Positions 10,958-21,835 of a DNA stretch of 30,982 bases are shown piece by piece. The stretch's first letter is position 1, and each line of letters begins with the position of its first letter. Source of the DNA: Rhizomucor pusillus. Taxonomy: Eukaryota; Mucoromycota; Mucoromycetes; Mucorales; Lichtheimiaceae. Under the pieces are notes generated by a model. That model ran no database searches. It was not told the origin of the DNA and saw only the letters and a program-made list of their open reading frames with translations. The stretch spans positions 1 to 30,982 of the forward strand of contig FWWN02000307.1 of NCBI GenBank assembly GCA_900175165.2, read 5' to 3'. Made by a program: the position numbers and the translations under genes.

Positions 10958-13377
10958 TTAATGTGCACCTGGTTGGAATGCCTGATGACCAGCATAGTTT
11001 CGCAAAACAAGAGAATCTGATAATATAACAAATTGCCATCCTGCATTTTGTGCTCTGAGAAAGATCAGTCCAATTGTCCTACTGAGATACAATATTTGCT
11101 TTCCAAGTCTTACCGTGAACCTTGCTGTGATGGTGCAACGATGAATACCCGATCAAAAGAATATTGAGCTCCCTTGGCGCCGGTTGCTATATACATATGT
11201 CAATTTTCTCTTGTTATCATTGCCCAAATATCTGTGCGAACTGACCTTCATTGAATTCTCCACGAACTGTTAAGAATAAAATCACGGGATGGCTTTGCGA
11301 GCCAGTCGTCTGCCATGCATCCGTCGCATAAATTTCGGGTCGAGTCATATTATGCATAGTTGGTGGCAGTCCAGTTAGTCGTTTGATAATGTTTTCGTTT
11401 CCAACTGTCACGCGCTGCCCAGGCATCACTGCACATCAAACACGGTCAATTTTCATCAGACTATCGCTTTTGCTTGCCTAGACTTGCCTTGTCCCCAGGT
11501 ATTCTGTGCAAAGCATGATCGGCTCACAGCAATTGAAAAGACTGCTTGTGGGTCATAGAGTTCGAGCAACGCTGCTCTGTTCGAATCAAACAGAGGAAAG
11601 TATCTACACGCCACAGAATTTTAGCTTGCTTTCTATGAAATCTCTCTGTCTACTGCTGCAGCAGACTCACTTTGATAAAAGTTCTTGCGTGGCTTGCCGG
11701 GAATTATCATTATCGAAAAAGCTTCCTTTCACGTGAGGGACTTGTGCCACAGGCGCACCGAATCCGATCTGTCCTGAAGGTACAGGCGAGCCGCCTGCAG
11801 CGACAGGTTGCTGATCTAGTAGCTTGATGGATGGGAAACGCTGTGTCACCTCTCTGTGTCGCTAAGCAATGAGCATATAGAGTTCAGACTCGATTTTGTA
11901 ATATCTTGCCTTTGGTATTGTTGCCAGTCATGATTCGATTGTATTGGATTGCCGGATAACAAGAGTTCAGAGAGCTGTGGCAATTTGCCAGCTAATGCAT
12001 CTAGGGATCGGAACTCTGAAATCTCATTCTCTTGCACAGACAAATTTTGCAGACTTGGGAAGAAATCGGCTATTTTTACCAACGGCTTTACACTCCAAAG
12101 ACCGTTTCTTGCAAATGATATCGTAATCAGCTAATACGTATATTGTTAATTCATTTGCCTGTATTCATATGACCCAGCAACACATACTCTGTTACCGTAA
12201 ATATCTTTTGCAATGGATAGTAAGCGGGATATCACGGTAGCAATTGAGTGAGAAGTCTGCGGCAATTCGTCAAGATTCAAAAATCCCAGTTGTTCGTCCC
12301 ATCGTTCTTGCAGGAACTCCTGCAAAACATTTGATCTTCCACCTCGTTGTCGCTGACCTCCTCCGGACCCAGACCCGAAATTGCCTTGTGTTGTAATTGT
12401 TAGCTGTGGTCCATGAAGAAGGAAACAGAATTATTGTCAATCGCAGTTCTCGAGACAGCATCAATTTCTTCCAATTACCGTTGATTGAGAGAAATTGAAC
12501 CCGTTCATACGGCATATCACTTTTGCAACTTCGGGACTCTCGACGCCAATGTACAGATTATGTTGATCCCACTCTACCTATTGGGAATATATAAATATAC
12601 TGTAATCTAATTATACTCTCTTCCTTATTAACGACTTACTCCTAAAGGTTCCCAAGGCTGCTTAGCTTTTTTGCGCAGAAATCCGAGTAGATTGTATTCT
12701 GTGTTTGGAGGATGACCAGTAACCTGAAAACCGGTAAGTCCCGCATCCGAGACGATAATCTAGAAGAATTACAAGGAAGACTCACTGTCACCACTGTAGC
12801 ACCGGGAGGACTATGTGGTTGTAACGGGTAAGTGCCTAAGTTAATCGTTTAGGAACGTTTTTACAACTTACATGCCCTGACTCATTTCAATATCCTCGTC
12901 CATAAAATCGCGTGTATATTGTCGTCCATCACGGCCGCGGCCACGCTGTCCTCCTCGGGACTGGAATGGTTGGTTTTGACGAGTGTTTCCACGGAACGAG
13001 GAGTTATCGCTCCTGAATCCACCACCACGAGGAGAGTTATATTGCTGCTGTTGCTGCATGCTGTCACTGCGGAATCCTCCCCTTCCTCGGCTTCCGAATG
13101 AATCTTGCTGTCGTCCGCGATTTGGACTGTTACGGTTACCACCAAAGCAGCGATCAAAGTCGTCTTTCGGTGCATTGTTGGTTGGTCCTAGTCGAGAAAA
13201 TATACTTGCTCCAGACGACGAATTGGCGCGTTGATCACTGCGATCAAAGCTGCTGGAGAATTGTGCATCAAAGGAACCGTCGTTCTGGCGACCTCGAAAT
13301 CCGCCGTCGCTGCTTCCGCCTCGGCCACGATTGCTGCCACCGCGTCCACGTCCTTGACCTCTTGGCCACGAATTCAT
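10958..13377 (-). CDS. MEX67: mRNA export receptor of the Mex67/NXF family
   Basis: Carries bulk mRNA through nuclear pores, normally as a heterodimer with Mtr2/NXT. Eleven exons: 13377-12872, 12810-12786, 12723-12640, 12577-12479, 12403-12188, 12130-11910, 11853-11671, 11603-11488, 11428-11246, 11186-11114 and 11054-10958, giving 600 residues. An N-terminal RGG-rich region (1-165) resembles the RNA-binding tail of animal TAP. It is followed by an RRM-like fold (about 175-255), leucine-rich repeats (about 311-383; L-Q-N-L-S, L-S-E-L-L-L-S-G-N-P-I) and an NTF2-like domain (about 436-600) ending in W-Q-F-V-I-L-S-D-S-L. Introns 6 and 8 are GC-AG. Exon 2 is only 25 nt. No TAP-C/UBA-like domain follows the NTF2-like fold, which is unusual. 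Introns are 56-75 nt. Confidence 0.93.
11429..11487 (-). other. GC-AG intron (Mex67 intron 8)
   Basis: Donor AAG|GCAAGT, acceptor GTGCAG, 59 nt. Only this boundary joins W-G-Q-G to V-M-P-G-Q-R in frame; the nearby GT (GTCTAG) gives the wrong phase. Confidence 0.8.
11854..11909 (-). other. GC-AG intron (Mex67 intron 6)
   Basis: Donor AAAG|GCAAGA, acceptor GACACAG, 56 nt. Splicing gives Q-Y-Q-R-E-V-T-Q-R-F-P, matching the family pattern after the leucine-rich repeats. No GT donor restores the frame. Confidence 0.75.
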
Positions 13378-13666
13378 ATGTTAAATCGTAATAAAGGTAG
13401 AAAAGAGTTCCCGAGACCACAGGTCGGCGACTGTCCCAATTCAAATTGCGACACTTCCAAGCGAGCACATGTGGTAGCCGCCAATCTTAGACGCTCCTAT
13501 CTCCATCAAACTTAAGTAGAGATGAAAGATAACCGGTCAGAAGACCAAGATCCCAAGTCCATAAAAAGGTCAATAAAATCAAAAATGGTTTTGTAATATG
13601 CTACTCGTATAAAGCATCTGTTGATATATTTGCGAATGCTGACTATGACTGTTTGCTTATTTACTG

Positions 13667-15662
13667 CTAACGCAAAGGTCTTCTCGACCAGAAATTAGCA
13701 AAGGAAATCAAAGAAATTTCGTCCTCGTAGTCTCCCAAATCCAGTCCTTTCGAGGGACGATATTTTGATTTGTAAGAGCTGCTTCTACAAATTTAAGGTG
13801 CATAAGTTCTGATGAGCAGGTAAGCCAACATAAGCACAGTAAGCAGTTGGAACCTACCGAGTATCATACATTTCCTCCTCTTCGTCATCGACAGATTGAT
13901 AACTGAAACATCTGAAATCATGGTAGGATTCTGACAGATCTGAAGTGTAGTGTTGCTGGTAAGCATGATAATCACTGCAAAGCGCTTGCTCATTCGCTTC
14001 GATTGATGCTGTCTGTGCTTCATAAGGACGGGTATCGTATTCATCGAGAGCGCAAGTTGCAGGATATTGGTAGATACGATCATCGTTTTCGTATGTTGTT
14101 GATTGCAACGGCGTCGGTGCTAGAGTTTTTACTGCACTGTACCTATCCATGTTCGTTGTCTTTGCATGTAATGTCTCTTGTTTGCTGCTGTCTGAAGAAT
14201 GACCTCGAATGCTTTGCAGTGTATATCCATCACATCCTAGGTTTTGTATACGATGCCCCTGATGTTCGTAGTCACTGGATAGTTGTAACTTAGGTTGATG
14301 ATTGCTGCCAGAGTGGCAGCTTTGCTGATTTGTCTACACAGTGGCATATTATAAAGATATTCACTGCATAAAGCAGAAAGAATTACTTCGTTTCATACCT
14401 CAGTCTTCCTATTTTGATCTTGGATAGCGCTCAATTCAGGTACTTGTGGCCTATGCGGCGTGTCCAAACGATTATAGGATGCATCCTCTGTTTCAAAGTG
14501 CATATCCTGCGGGGGTACATTTTGCTCCAAAGACTTGTTTCCCCTGCGCCAGAAGGCAGCAGTGTTCTCAGCAGCAGATGGCATCAGCAACAATCCGGGT
14601 ACTTCGCTCAAGGCTTTGGAAGAACCATGCCTGGATGGCATGTCTATCTGTTTGCTGCAGTATGATACTTCCCTCTTTCTTGCTCCATGCAGCGCTGCTG
14701 TCGTCTTGCTTATGTTGCTTATGCTCGATGTTTCGCTTTTCTGTCCGAGAAAGTCTCTTTCTGAGAAAACTATCTCTTGGTGTAGACAGCAATAACATCA
14801 GTTACTGTACTCTAGGATACCTGCTGGTTATAAAGCCCCTTCCACACTTACTTTTCGCAGCTTTACTTGATGATTTGCCTTTGTTGAATATCCCTGGCTT
14901 CAATCCACAGTCTTGTCGTTTTGGGCGCATCTAAATAAATATAGATTTCTTTCATTGATATTACAGCCTGCCACAATTGAAAAGACTTGCAATTACACTT
15001 ATCCGACTTATTTGGAGATTTGGGGATGTGAGTTTCTAAGATCAGCAGGGAATAGAAGGAAGAAAAGGGCATGTAAACTTTCTGAACTTGCAGGATATTA
15101 AAAATGACGCGTACATACCTCTAGCAAATGGAAGCTCCTGTGATGCCTGTCTTTTTCCAGCACCCTTGTCCCTCTTCGATCTTCGATGCGCTGATACCTT
15201 TGAGCATTCAATTCCTTCCGAGTGGGACCCTTACAGATGCGTTTTCTTGTAGCCTTCCGGGACCGTCTAAAAACCTTCCTTTTCGTCCGTTTCATCTTTG
15301 GCAGGATATTCGATACATTGCTGTTCACTGGTTTTGCCGGTAGCTTGTTTTCACTTGAAGTGCTTTCAGGGCTCGCATTCATATCGATAGAACGACTATC
15401 ATTGCTAATTAGGTACAAATGTTTGTATTACACAAGTTTAATATTGTACAGTGAGCTATCGTAAAGGTGCATACATGAGGACACCAGATACGACGTCTTT
15501 AATGGAGCTACAGTCTGTCTCATGAGACGATCTGTTTGTGCACGTATCAGCTTGAGATGGACGATAATCATAGACATAATCGACGACTCTGTCGTATCTG
15601 TTTTGCTCCTCTTGACTGTTGAGTCCATCTAATAATTCAAGATTTTTTGATGTAAGGCGCAT
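13667..15662 (-). CDS. Hypothetical basic, low-complexity protein
   Basis: Six exons fit one continuous frame: 15662-15475, 15404-15119, 14930-14852, 14760-14399, 14333-13858 and 13784-13667, 502 residues. I do not recognise the family. Residues about 90-150 are very basic (runs of K and R around K-R-T-K-R-K-V-F-R-R), suggesting nuclear or nucleic-acid contact. The middle is Ser/Gln/His-rich and looks disordered. Near the C-terminus an acidic D-D-E-E-E-E stretch is followed by an ordered-looking tail with D-L-G-D-Y-E-D-E-I and F-W-S-R-R. No transmembrane segment or signal peptide is seen. Intron 2 is unusually long here (188 nt) and could hide a skipped exon. The start ATG at 15662 is 102 bp from the stop of the upstream gene on the same strand. 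Confidence 0.7.
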
Positions 15663-15764
15663 TGTACACGGGAACAAGAAAGCAAAAAAGGAAGAAAAGA
15701 AGAAAGAAAGGAGGAGGATAGGCGGATGCAGAGTGATTAAATCATGGAAGCAATGACGACTCCA

Positions 15765-16743
15765 CTACGCGCCATATTTTGGGATGTACCCAAGCTTTTG
15801 ACCAATTTCGCCGAGAAAGTGCCATGATAATATGGTGCCATTACATCCTGCTTGAGAGACTTGTTCAAGTGTAATCGATGTCGTGCTGTCCCGTCTTGTA
15901 GAGCCTTCATGATAATAAGCACATAACAGCACTTCACTGGAATTTTGGCGTAAGCATTGTATACGTTTCCGTCAATAAATTTTTGAAGCTTACTCTTCTA
16001 TAGTTTCGACAGGTTCGCCTTCCTTGAACTGGTAACTCTGCGGTGGTCTTATCAGTTTCCATCGACTATTTTGCGCAGCATCCCTTGTGTTCTCTGTAGT
16101 GGCATGCGTTACAATGCATTTTAATACGTCTGGAGTACTCTCCAGACAAACTTTCAAAACTGAATCTATTTGTTGCCAAGAATCATTTGCATTGGAATGC
16201 GAAAGATCGACTAGGAGGCAATCGAGAGCTTCAGATGTCTTGTCGTTCAAGATATCGAGGAGCAATGAATTTAAATGTTCCGTATCAGGTTTATCTCCCA
16301 GCGATAATGTGTATGTTGGATCATATTGCTTGCAGCTGTCTATGATTGCTGCATCCGTAGATATGACGCCTACTTTCATTCCACCAAATCTTTACAGTGT
16401 GTGAGTAAGTTTGCGTATCGAGATCTTCAACAATGCTTGCTACCTCGAGCTCAATGTATTTGCCTACAAAGTAAATAGAAATCGTAAGCGCATAATACTT
16501 ATGCAAAATAGATTTCAGAAGGATCTTTACCTTAGCAGACGTTGCTGACATGCCGAGGAGCTGCCTAATATCGCGAGATCTTGACGCGATCACGCTGTCG
16601 AAAACCGGAACAGACTCCTTTTCTAGCTTTAGCTGACCACAGCAACCGCGAGATACTGTTTCGCGAACATTTGGAAGGTCCAAGTCTTGCGGTAAAAGAG
16701 TATGGGTGTATAATATCAAGGCTTTGCGGGGACTGACGTTCAT
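15765..16743 (-). CDS. Hypothetical protein, 266 residues
   Basis: Four exons: 16743-16531, 16463-16444 (20 nt), 16389-15994 and 15993-downstream intron, then 15936-15765. The frame is continuous and yields 266 residues. I do not recognise the family. The fold looks alpha/beta, with alternating hydrophobic strands (K-A-L-I-L-Y, M-K-V-G-V-I-S-T-D, C-L-L-V-D-L, K-C-I-V-T-H) and an aromatic C-terminus with W-H-F-L-G-E-I-G and L-G-Y-I-P-K-Y-G. No signal peptide, membrane helix or metal-binding motif is seen. It shares a 119-bp divergent promoter region with the IDI gene. The 20-nt exon is supported by correct phases on both sides and by the resulting R-F-G-G-M-K junction; its acceptor partner (AAAG) is the weakest site in the model. 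Confidence 0.7.
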
Positions 16744-16862
16744 GTTGCTGGGAACAGCGTGCCTGAATCGAGCTGCGTGGGGGAGCTCAAAAAACTTTGG
16801 GAACGAGTCGGAGCGTCATCGAGAACTTGGATCTTTTCTCTTTGCACACTCCCTCCTCTACA
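16744..16862. promoter_or_regulatory. Bidirectional promoter between unknown gene and IDI
   Basis: Only 119 bp separate the two divergent ATGs. A pyrimidine-rich CT tract precedes the IDI start. No clear TATA box is visible in either direction. Confidence 0.5.
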
Positions 16863-17771
<909 letters not shown>

Positions 17772-18180
17772 GTTATGGCTAATTGGTGTGGATATCCCAA
17801 CATACCCTTACTCGCTGCGGGAGCTACTATGGAAAATTTTGGTTCAGCTATACTAAAGGAAATATACGACAACCTGCAGTTTTAGATATTTTAATGTAAA
17901 CGATATTTTTATTCAGTTCAACAAGCAGTTTTAGCTCTGCATGCATAAAGCCTGTCCTAGTTGACTGAAATATTATTTTCAATGCCCAGCCAAATAAGGA
18001 AATTGTCGAGTTTTTGTCCCCTTGCGCTCCTCCCGCGGACTTGCAAAAAGGGAGACCTGCGATACAGCCAATCATTTTTCAAATGTCTTGGAAGAAAGGT
18101 CAAATGTTGTTTTGTTATATCAAAACCGCAACAAAACACACAGCTTCATCAGTATATCAGCGCAGTTCTTTCTACCTTCA
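17772..18180. other. Intergenic region, IDI trailer
   Basis: AT-rich sequence with short chance open frames only. It contains the IDI 3' end and the upstream part of the Msd1-like gene promoter. No other element is recognised. Confidence 0.5.
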
Positions 18181-18200
18181 TCCCCTATATAAATAGGGGA
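18181..18200 (+). promoter_or_regulatory. TATA box embedded in a perfect inverted repeat
   Basis: TCCCCTATATAAATAGGGGA: 8-nt arms (TCCCCTAT / ATAGGGGA) flank ATAA, so the TATAAA core sits inside a palindrome. It lies about 260 bp upstream of the Msd1-like ATG. That distance suggests a long leader, perhaps with a 5' UTR intron at about 18323-18417 (CAG|GTATGT to TGTAG). Confidence 0.5.
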
Positions 18201-18461
18201 TATGCATTGGCATAAAAATCAAACAAGAAACACAGGTTTCTCATATTCCTACCTCTAGCAGATACAAAAGAACTGACGCGTAGCAGTCAGCGTGAAATAT
18301 TCCTCATTTCTAATAGTCTCAGGTATGTCCAATTTTTCGTTGTATTTCTTGTGAAAAACTGCCTGGTGTCATTGTCACATTCATGAACGAAGGCCGTTGC
18401 CAAATTTGGGAATGTAGATTTTCATTCAAACGCAGAGACAGCGCGTCCTAACTCTGCAACT

Positions 18462-20553
18462 ATGGATCTTGATCACGATCTATCGCTCGAGTTGGGGTAT
18501 GATATATCTCATTCACACGGTAGTATCCAAAGCTAATGATTGGAATCATCAGTCCTTTGGAGCCACCCTTGAATGCAGACAGCTTTGCAAACGAAAACAC
18601 AAATGACTCTCAGCATGTACCTGAAGCGGCAGCAGTGAATCTCCAGAATCCAACACAGACCGTCAAAAAGGTTGATAGGTAACTAGCCCGCGTATCAACA
18701 ATTAGTGCTACAGACTATCGATATTGAATGATTCGTTTGTTGCAGTTTTGCCACACCATCGAATCTTGCGTCTGCAGCGAATTATGTCAACCTGCTTCTT
18801 ACAGCCGAAGGCTATCCAGTTCCATTAATATTCGACAGCAAAAATGAGGAGGATATTTGCAAAATTGTCAACTGTCTCAAACAAGTATTGGAAGACAAAA
18901 AGGTACAATAATATGCACTCAAAGGCGACTTCAACGAGCAGCTGGTCAACATGTGAATTTACGCATATAGAATGATGCAGAAGAACGCGCGCTCTTAGCG
19001 GAACGGCTGAATGAATTAAGACAAGAGAGACAACGGCTCCAAACAGCGCTGGCAAGTATACGGCTCTGAATGCACTGGATTGTGCAATTATCTAAAGCGC
19101 TGTGCTCCTTTGATGTGTACAGGACAGCTGTCGAAAAGAACTAAACGAGAGCAAAAACGAAAACGTGCGGTTATCAAGTCGATTAGAGTATGTACAATCA
19201 AAATATTTGCGACGTTCACCATGTTTACAAGTATTTATCAATATAGATCCGCCAACAAATCCCTGAAAGAAGAATCGAATAAATTGCGCACCGCAAAAGA
19301 TGAATTGTCGAAAGCAAAAAATAATATGCAGTACATGAAATCCCAATACGCAGTAAGTAGCTTACGTCGTTGCAAGAACTGTCACGTAGAAAATAGCTTA
19401 CCACTTCATGCCTAGCACGAAGTTCGCAGGCACGAACAAGACCATGCCAAGACGAAAGAAAGATTATATAAATTAATGGATGAAAGGACTCGTACGAATG
19501 TAGCATCTTACACTGTAAATGAACCAATACCGGTGGATGCTCTTGAAAATGGAAACGAAGGAACAGGCGTAAGTAGCGATCACTGGATCCGCCTTTCTGG
19601 TTACTCAAAACTTTACAACAGGAAAATAATATAATGTACACGGACTTGTTGGCTAAAAGTAGCGATCGTGAGAAAGAAGCACGGATCGAAAACGACAGTT
19701 TACGGCGGCTTTTTGCAGATATATACGCAGCAGTGACCGATTTGCTCCAGCGTCAGTATAAAAAATATGCAAATACATTTCCAAAGACTCCAGTAAGTAG
19801 AAGATGATCTTGATATATGCAAGGAAAACAGTGTTCTTATTCGTTCTATAGCCTTCCGCAAATCAGGAAATCGTCGACTGGTTTCGGTTACCGATTGATG
19901 TCGGGTGCACCAAAGCTATTGAAGAAACACACAAGCTACTCGCTCGTTTGCAAGAAGAGTGGGACAGACAGATCGCAAAGCGAAAAGTATACAGTGAAGA
20001 AGACATGAAAGAAAAGGAGGATGCAATACATCGGTTAGAACAGAGCAACGACGAGCTTATCGAGACTTTAAGTATGTGAAACCATACATTGAATTCACCG
20101 TAAGCTTAGACTCATCATTTCTTTCCCCAGGGATATGTCGGACTGAATTCGAAGAAAAGGCGAAAATATATATGCGTTACGCAGATGGAGGCTTTTTTGA
20201 CTACACAGATCCCAATGCGAACGCTTCACTGTCAGAGTACGTGTCAATAATATGAGTTGACGACGGATGCAGGGTGGAACTGGTACCTAACAGTTTATAA
20301 TTCTAGCTCAGAGAGCTCAGTCGTATTTGACGATCAAGAATCAGAAACTAGCAACAAGAAACTGCGACAGACTGCGATTGCTGAGCGACGGAAAGCGACT
20401 GAAGCAGCTATCAAACTGGGTGACGAGCGTAGCAAGCTACAGGCAGAGCGCTGGGCATTTGAAGAAATGAAACTCCAGCTACAAATGCAGAACTTATTTT
20501 CAGATACCACAATATCTTCAACGAGCAGAAAACGAGCTCGGGAAGAAGATTAA
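18462..20553 (+). CDS. Coiled-coil protein of the Msd1/SSX2IP (ADIP) family
   Basis: The family (fission yeast Msd1, Aspergillus TINA, vertebrate SSX2IP/ADIP) anchors microtubule minus ends at spindle pole bodies or centrosomes. Eleven exons: 18462-18496, 18553-18678, 18746-18902, 18971-19051, 19123-19187, 19247-19352, 19416-19568, 19622-19792, 19852-20071, 20131-20236 and 20307-20553, giving 488 residues. Family marks: an N-terminal globular block with A-N-Y-V-N-L-L-L and C-L-K-Q-V-L, a long coiled coil (about 105-210), and the C-terminal helix E-R-R-K-x-T-E-A-A-I-K-L-G followed by E-R-W-A-F-E-E-M-K. The basic C-terminus is S-R-K-R-A-R-E-E-D. The intron after exon 4 uses a GC donor. AATAAA lies 9 nt past the stop. 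Confidence 0.9.
19052..19122 (+). other. GC-AG intron (Msd1-like gene, intron 4)
   Basis: Donor CTG|GCAAGT, acceptor GTACAG, 71 nt. This joins Q-T-A-L to D-S-C-R-K-E-L in phase 0 and continues the coiled coil. The alternative GTATAC donor 4 nt downstream shifts the frame. Confidence 0.75.
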
Positions 20554-20561
20554 AATTCGTA

Positions 20562-20567
20562 AATAAA
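20562..20567 (+). terminator. Poly(A) signal of Msd1-like gene
   Basis: AATAAA immediately after the stop codon at 20551-20553. Confidence 0.4.
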
Positions 20568-20951
20568 TCATTCGTATTCATGCCTAATACGTCAAGGAAA
20601 TCAGCAATATTGTTTCGATGCAAATACGTGAATACCAATCTAAATACTGTATGCATATGCGACTCGTCTCTTGGAGATATAGTTTATTCAATTTCAATGT
20701 CTAAAGAAAATTGATTATCAGTGTGGTTATCAATTCTTAGCCCAATGTAATGATGTACGTTATTGGTATCAGTGTTGATGAGAAGGTTAATTTCAACAGG
20801 TCAAAGACTGCAGTGCAGGAGGACAATGGGCATGCAGGGACAGAGCGCACACACGACCCCTGCCAATTGGAAGTCACAGTGAAAAAGGCTTCAGGCCCAG
20901 CTCGGTGTTTTGCCTGACCACCCCCCTCTCACTTTTTCGACACCCACACTC
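20568..20951 (+). promoter_or_regulatory. COX5 upstream region with CCAAT boxes
   Basis: A palindromic CCAATTGG is at 20863-20870, about 85 bp before the Cox5 ATG, and another CCAAT occurs near 20740. CCAAT is the target of the HAP/CBC complex, which controls respiratory genes in fungi. Assigning it here is inference from position and known biology. Confidence 0.45.
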
Positions 20952-21546
20952 ATGTTCCGTGCTGCTACCGCTCGTGTTCAACTTGGCCGTGCCTTGGGCC
21001 GTCGCAACGCTTCGACCAACGTTACCGTCCAGAACTTGGAATCGCGCTGGAAGACTCTTTCCACCGCCGAACAAAACACCATCGCCAAGCAGCTCGAGGA
21101 AGCCCAGAAGGGTGACTGGAAGGCTCTCTCCCTCGAGGACAAGAAGGCTGCTTGTAAGTATACAAATGACTTTAGCACCGAGATTATCGCGCATTTGCTC
21201 ATGCGATCCCTGTTTAAGACTACATTGCATTCGGTCCCCATGGTCCCCGCGAGCCTTTGACCAAGCCCGGCCATGCCTACAAGGTTGTCGGCGGTGTCGC
21301 TGGTGTTTTGGCCGCCTCTGCTGCTTTGTTCTACGTCATTCGCCTCAACGGTAACATCATGATAAAACATTGGATTTGGGAAGGATATTCTTACTAAGTT
21401 GAGTATATACAGGTCAGGAAACTCCCAAGACCCTCAGCCGCGAATGGCAAGAAGCCACCAACGAGTACCTCAAGAGCCAAAAGTCCAACCCCATCACCGG
21501 TATCTCCTCCGAGGGCTACAAGGGCACCGGCTATGTCTCCAACTAA
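20952..21546 (+). CDS. COX5: Cytochrome c oxidase subunit 5 (mammalian subunit IV type)
   Basis: Nuclear-encoded inner-membrane subunit of respiratory complex IV. Three exons: 20952-21153, 21219-21350 and 21413-21546, 155 residues. The N-terminus (Arg/Ala-rich, no acidic residues in the first 20) is a mitochondrial presequence. The matrix part has W-K-T-L-S-x-x-E-Q. It is followed by Y-Y-I-A-F-G-P-H-G-P-R, one transmembrane helix about 90-112 (G-G-V-A-G-V-L-A-A-S-A-A-L-F), and the C-terminal signature E-W-Q-E-A-T-N-E-Y-L-K, ending near S-N-P-I-T-G-I-S-S-E-G-Y-K-G. Codon choice is strongly C-ending, as in GAD, consistent with high expression. Confidence 0.96.
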
Positions 21547-21835
21547 TTTACTCGGTTCAATCTTATCTTCCCTGCACATGCTGGTCTTGTCACTTGGATA
21601 CATCTCTCTCACTACTAGACCATCTATACACCGAATCACGCTTTAATATCGCGCGATTGTTTCTCAATAGAAAAAGAAAAAACTGGACATTCTCTTCCTT
21701 TGGTCTCTTGCATCTAACTTCATACCAGGATATCGTTGGTCTGCCGGCCGGATCAGACAAAAAGGATGGTATTATTGGAGCATTTTAATGTGTTGGTGAA
21801 ATGCGTTGTAGAATGTCGTGGACCTTGTTTGCTTT

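Noticed and set aside
10860..11039. Plus-strand reading P-D-D-Q-H-S-F-A-K-Q-E-N resembling a TAP-C/UBA start
   Set aside because: It is antisense to the last Mex67 coding exon, whose minus-strand frame clearly encodes the final NTF2-like strands.
12760..12785. A 26-nt intron in Mex67 (GTGAGT to TTCTTCTAG)
   Set aside because: The next in-phase acceptor (TTTTCAG at 12724) gives a normal 62-nt intron and a better protein junction, so the short version is unnecessary.
14446..14934. 162-codon plus-strand open frame
   Set aside because: It is antisense to exons 3 and 4 of the minus-strand hypothetical gene and spans its intron. The minus-strand exons join with correct phases; this frame has no motif.
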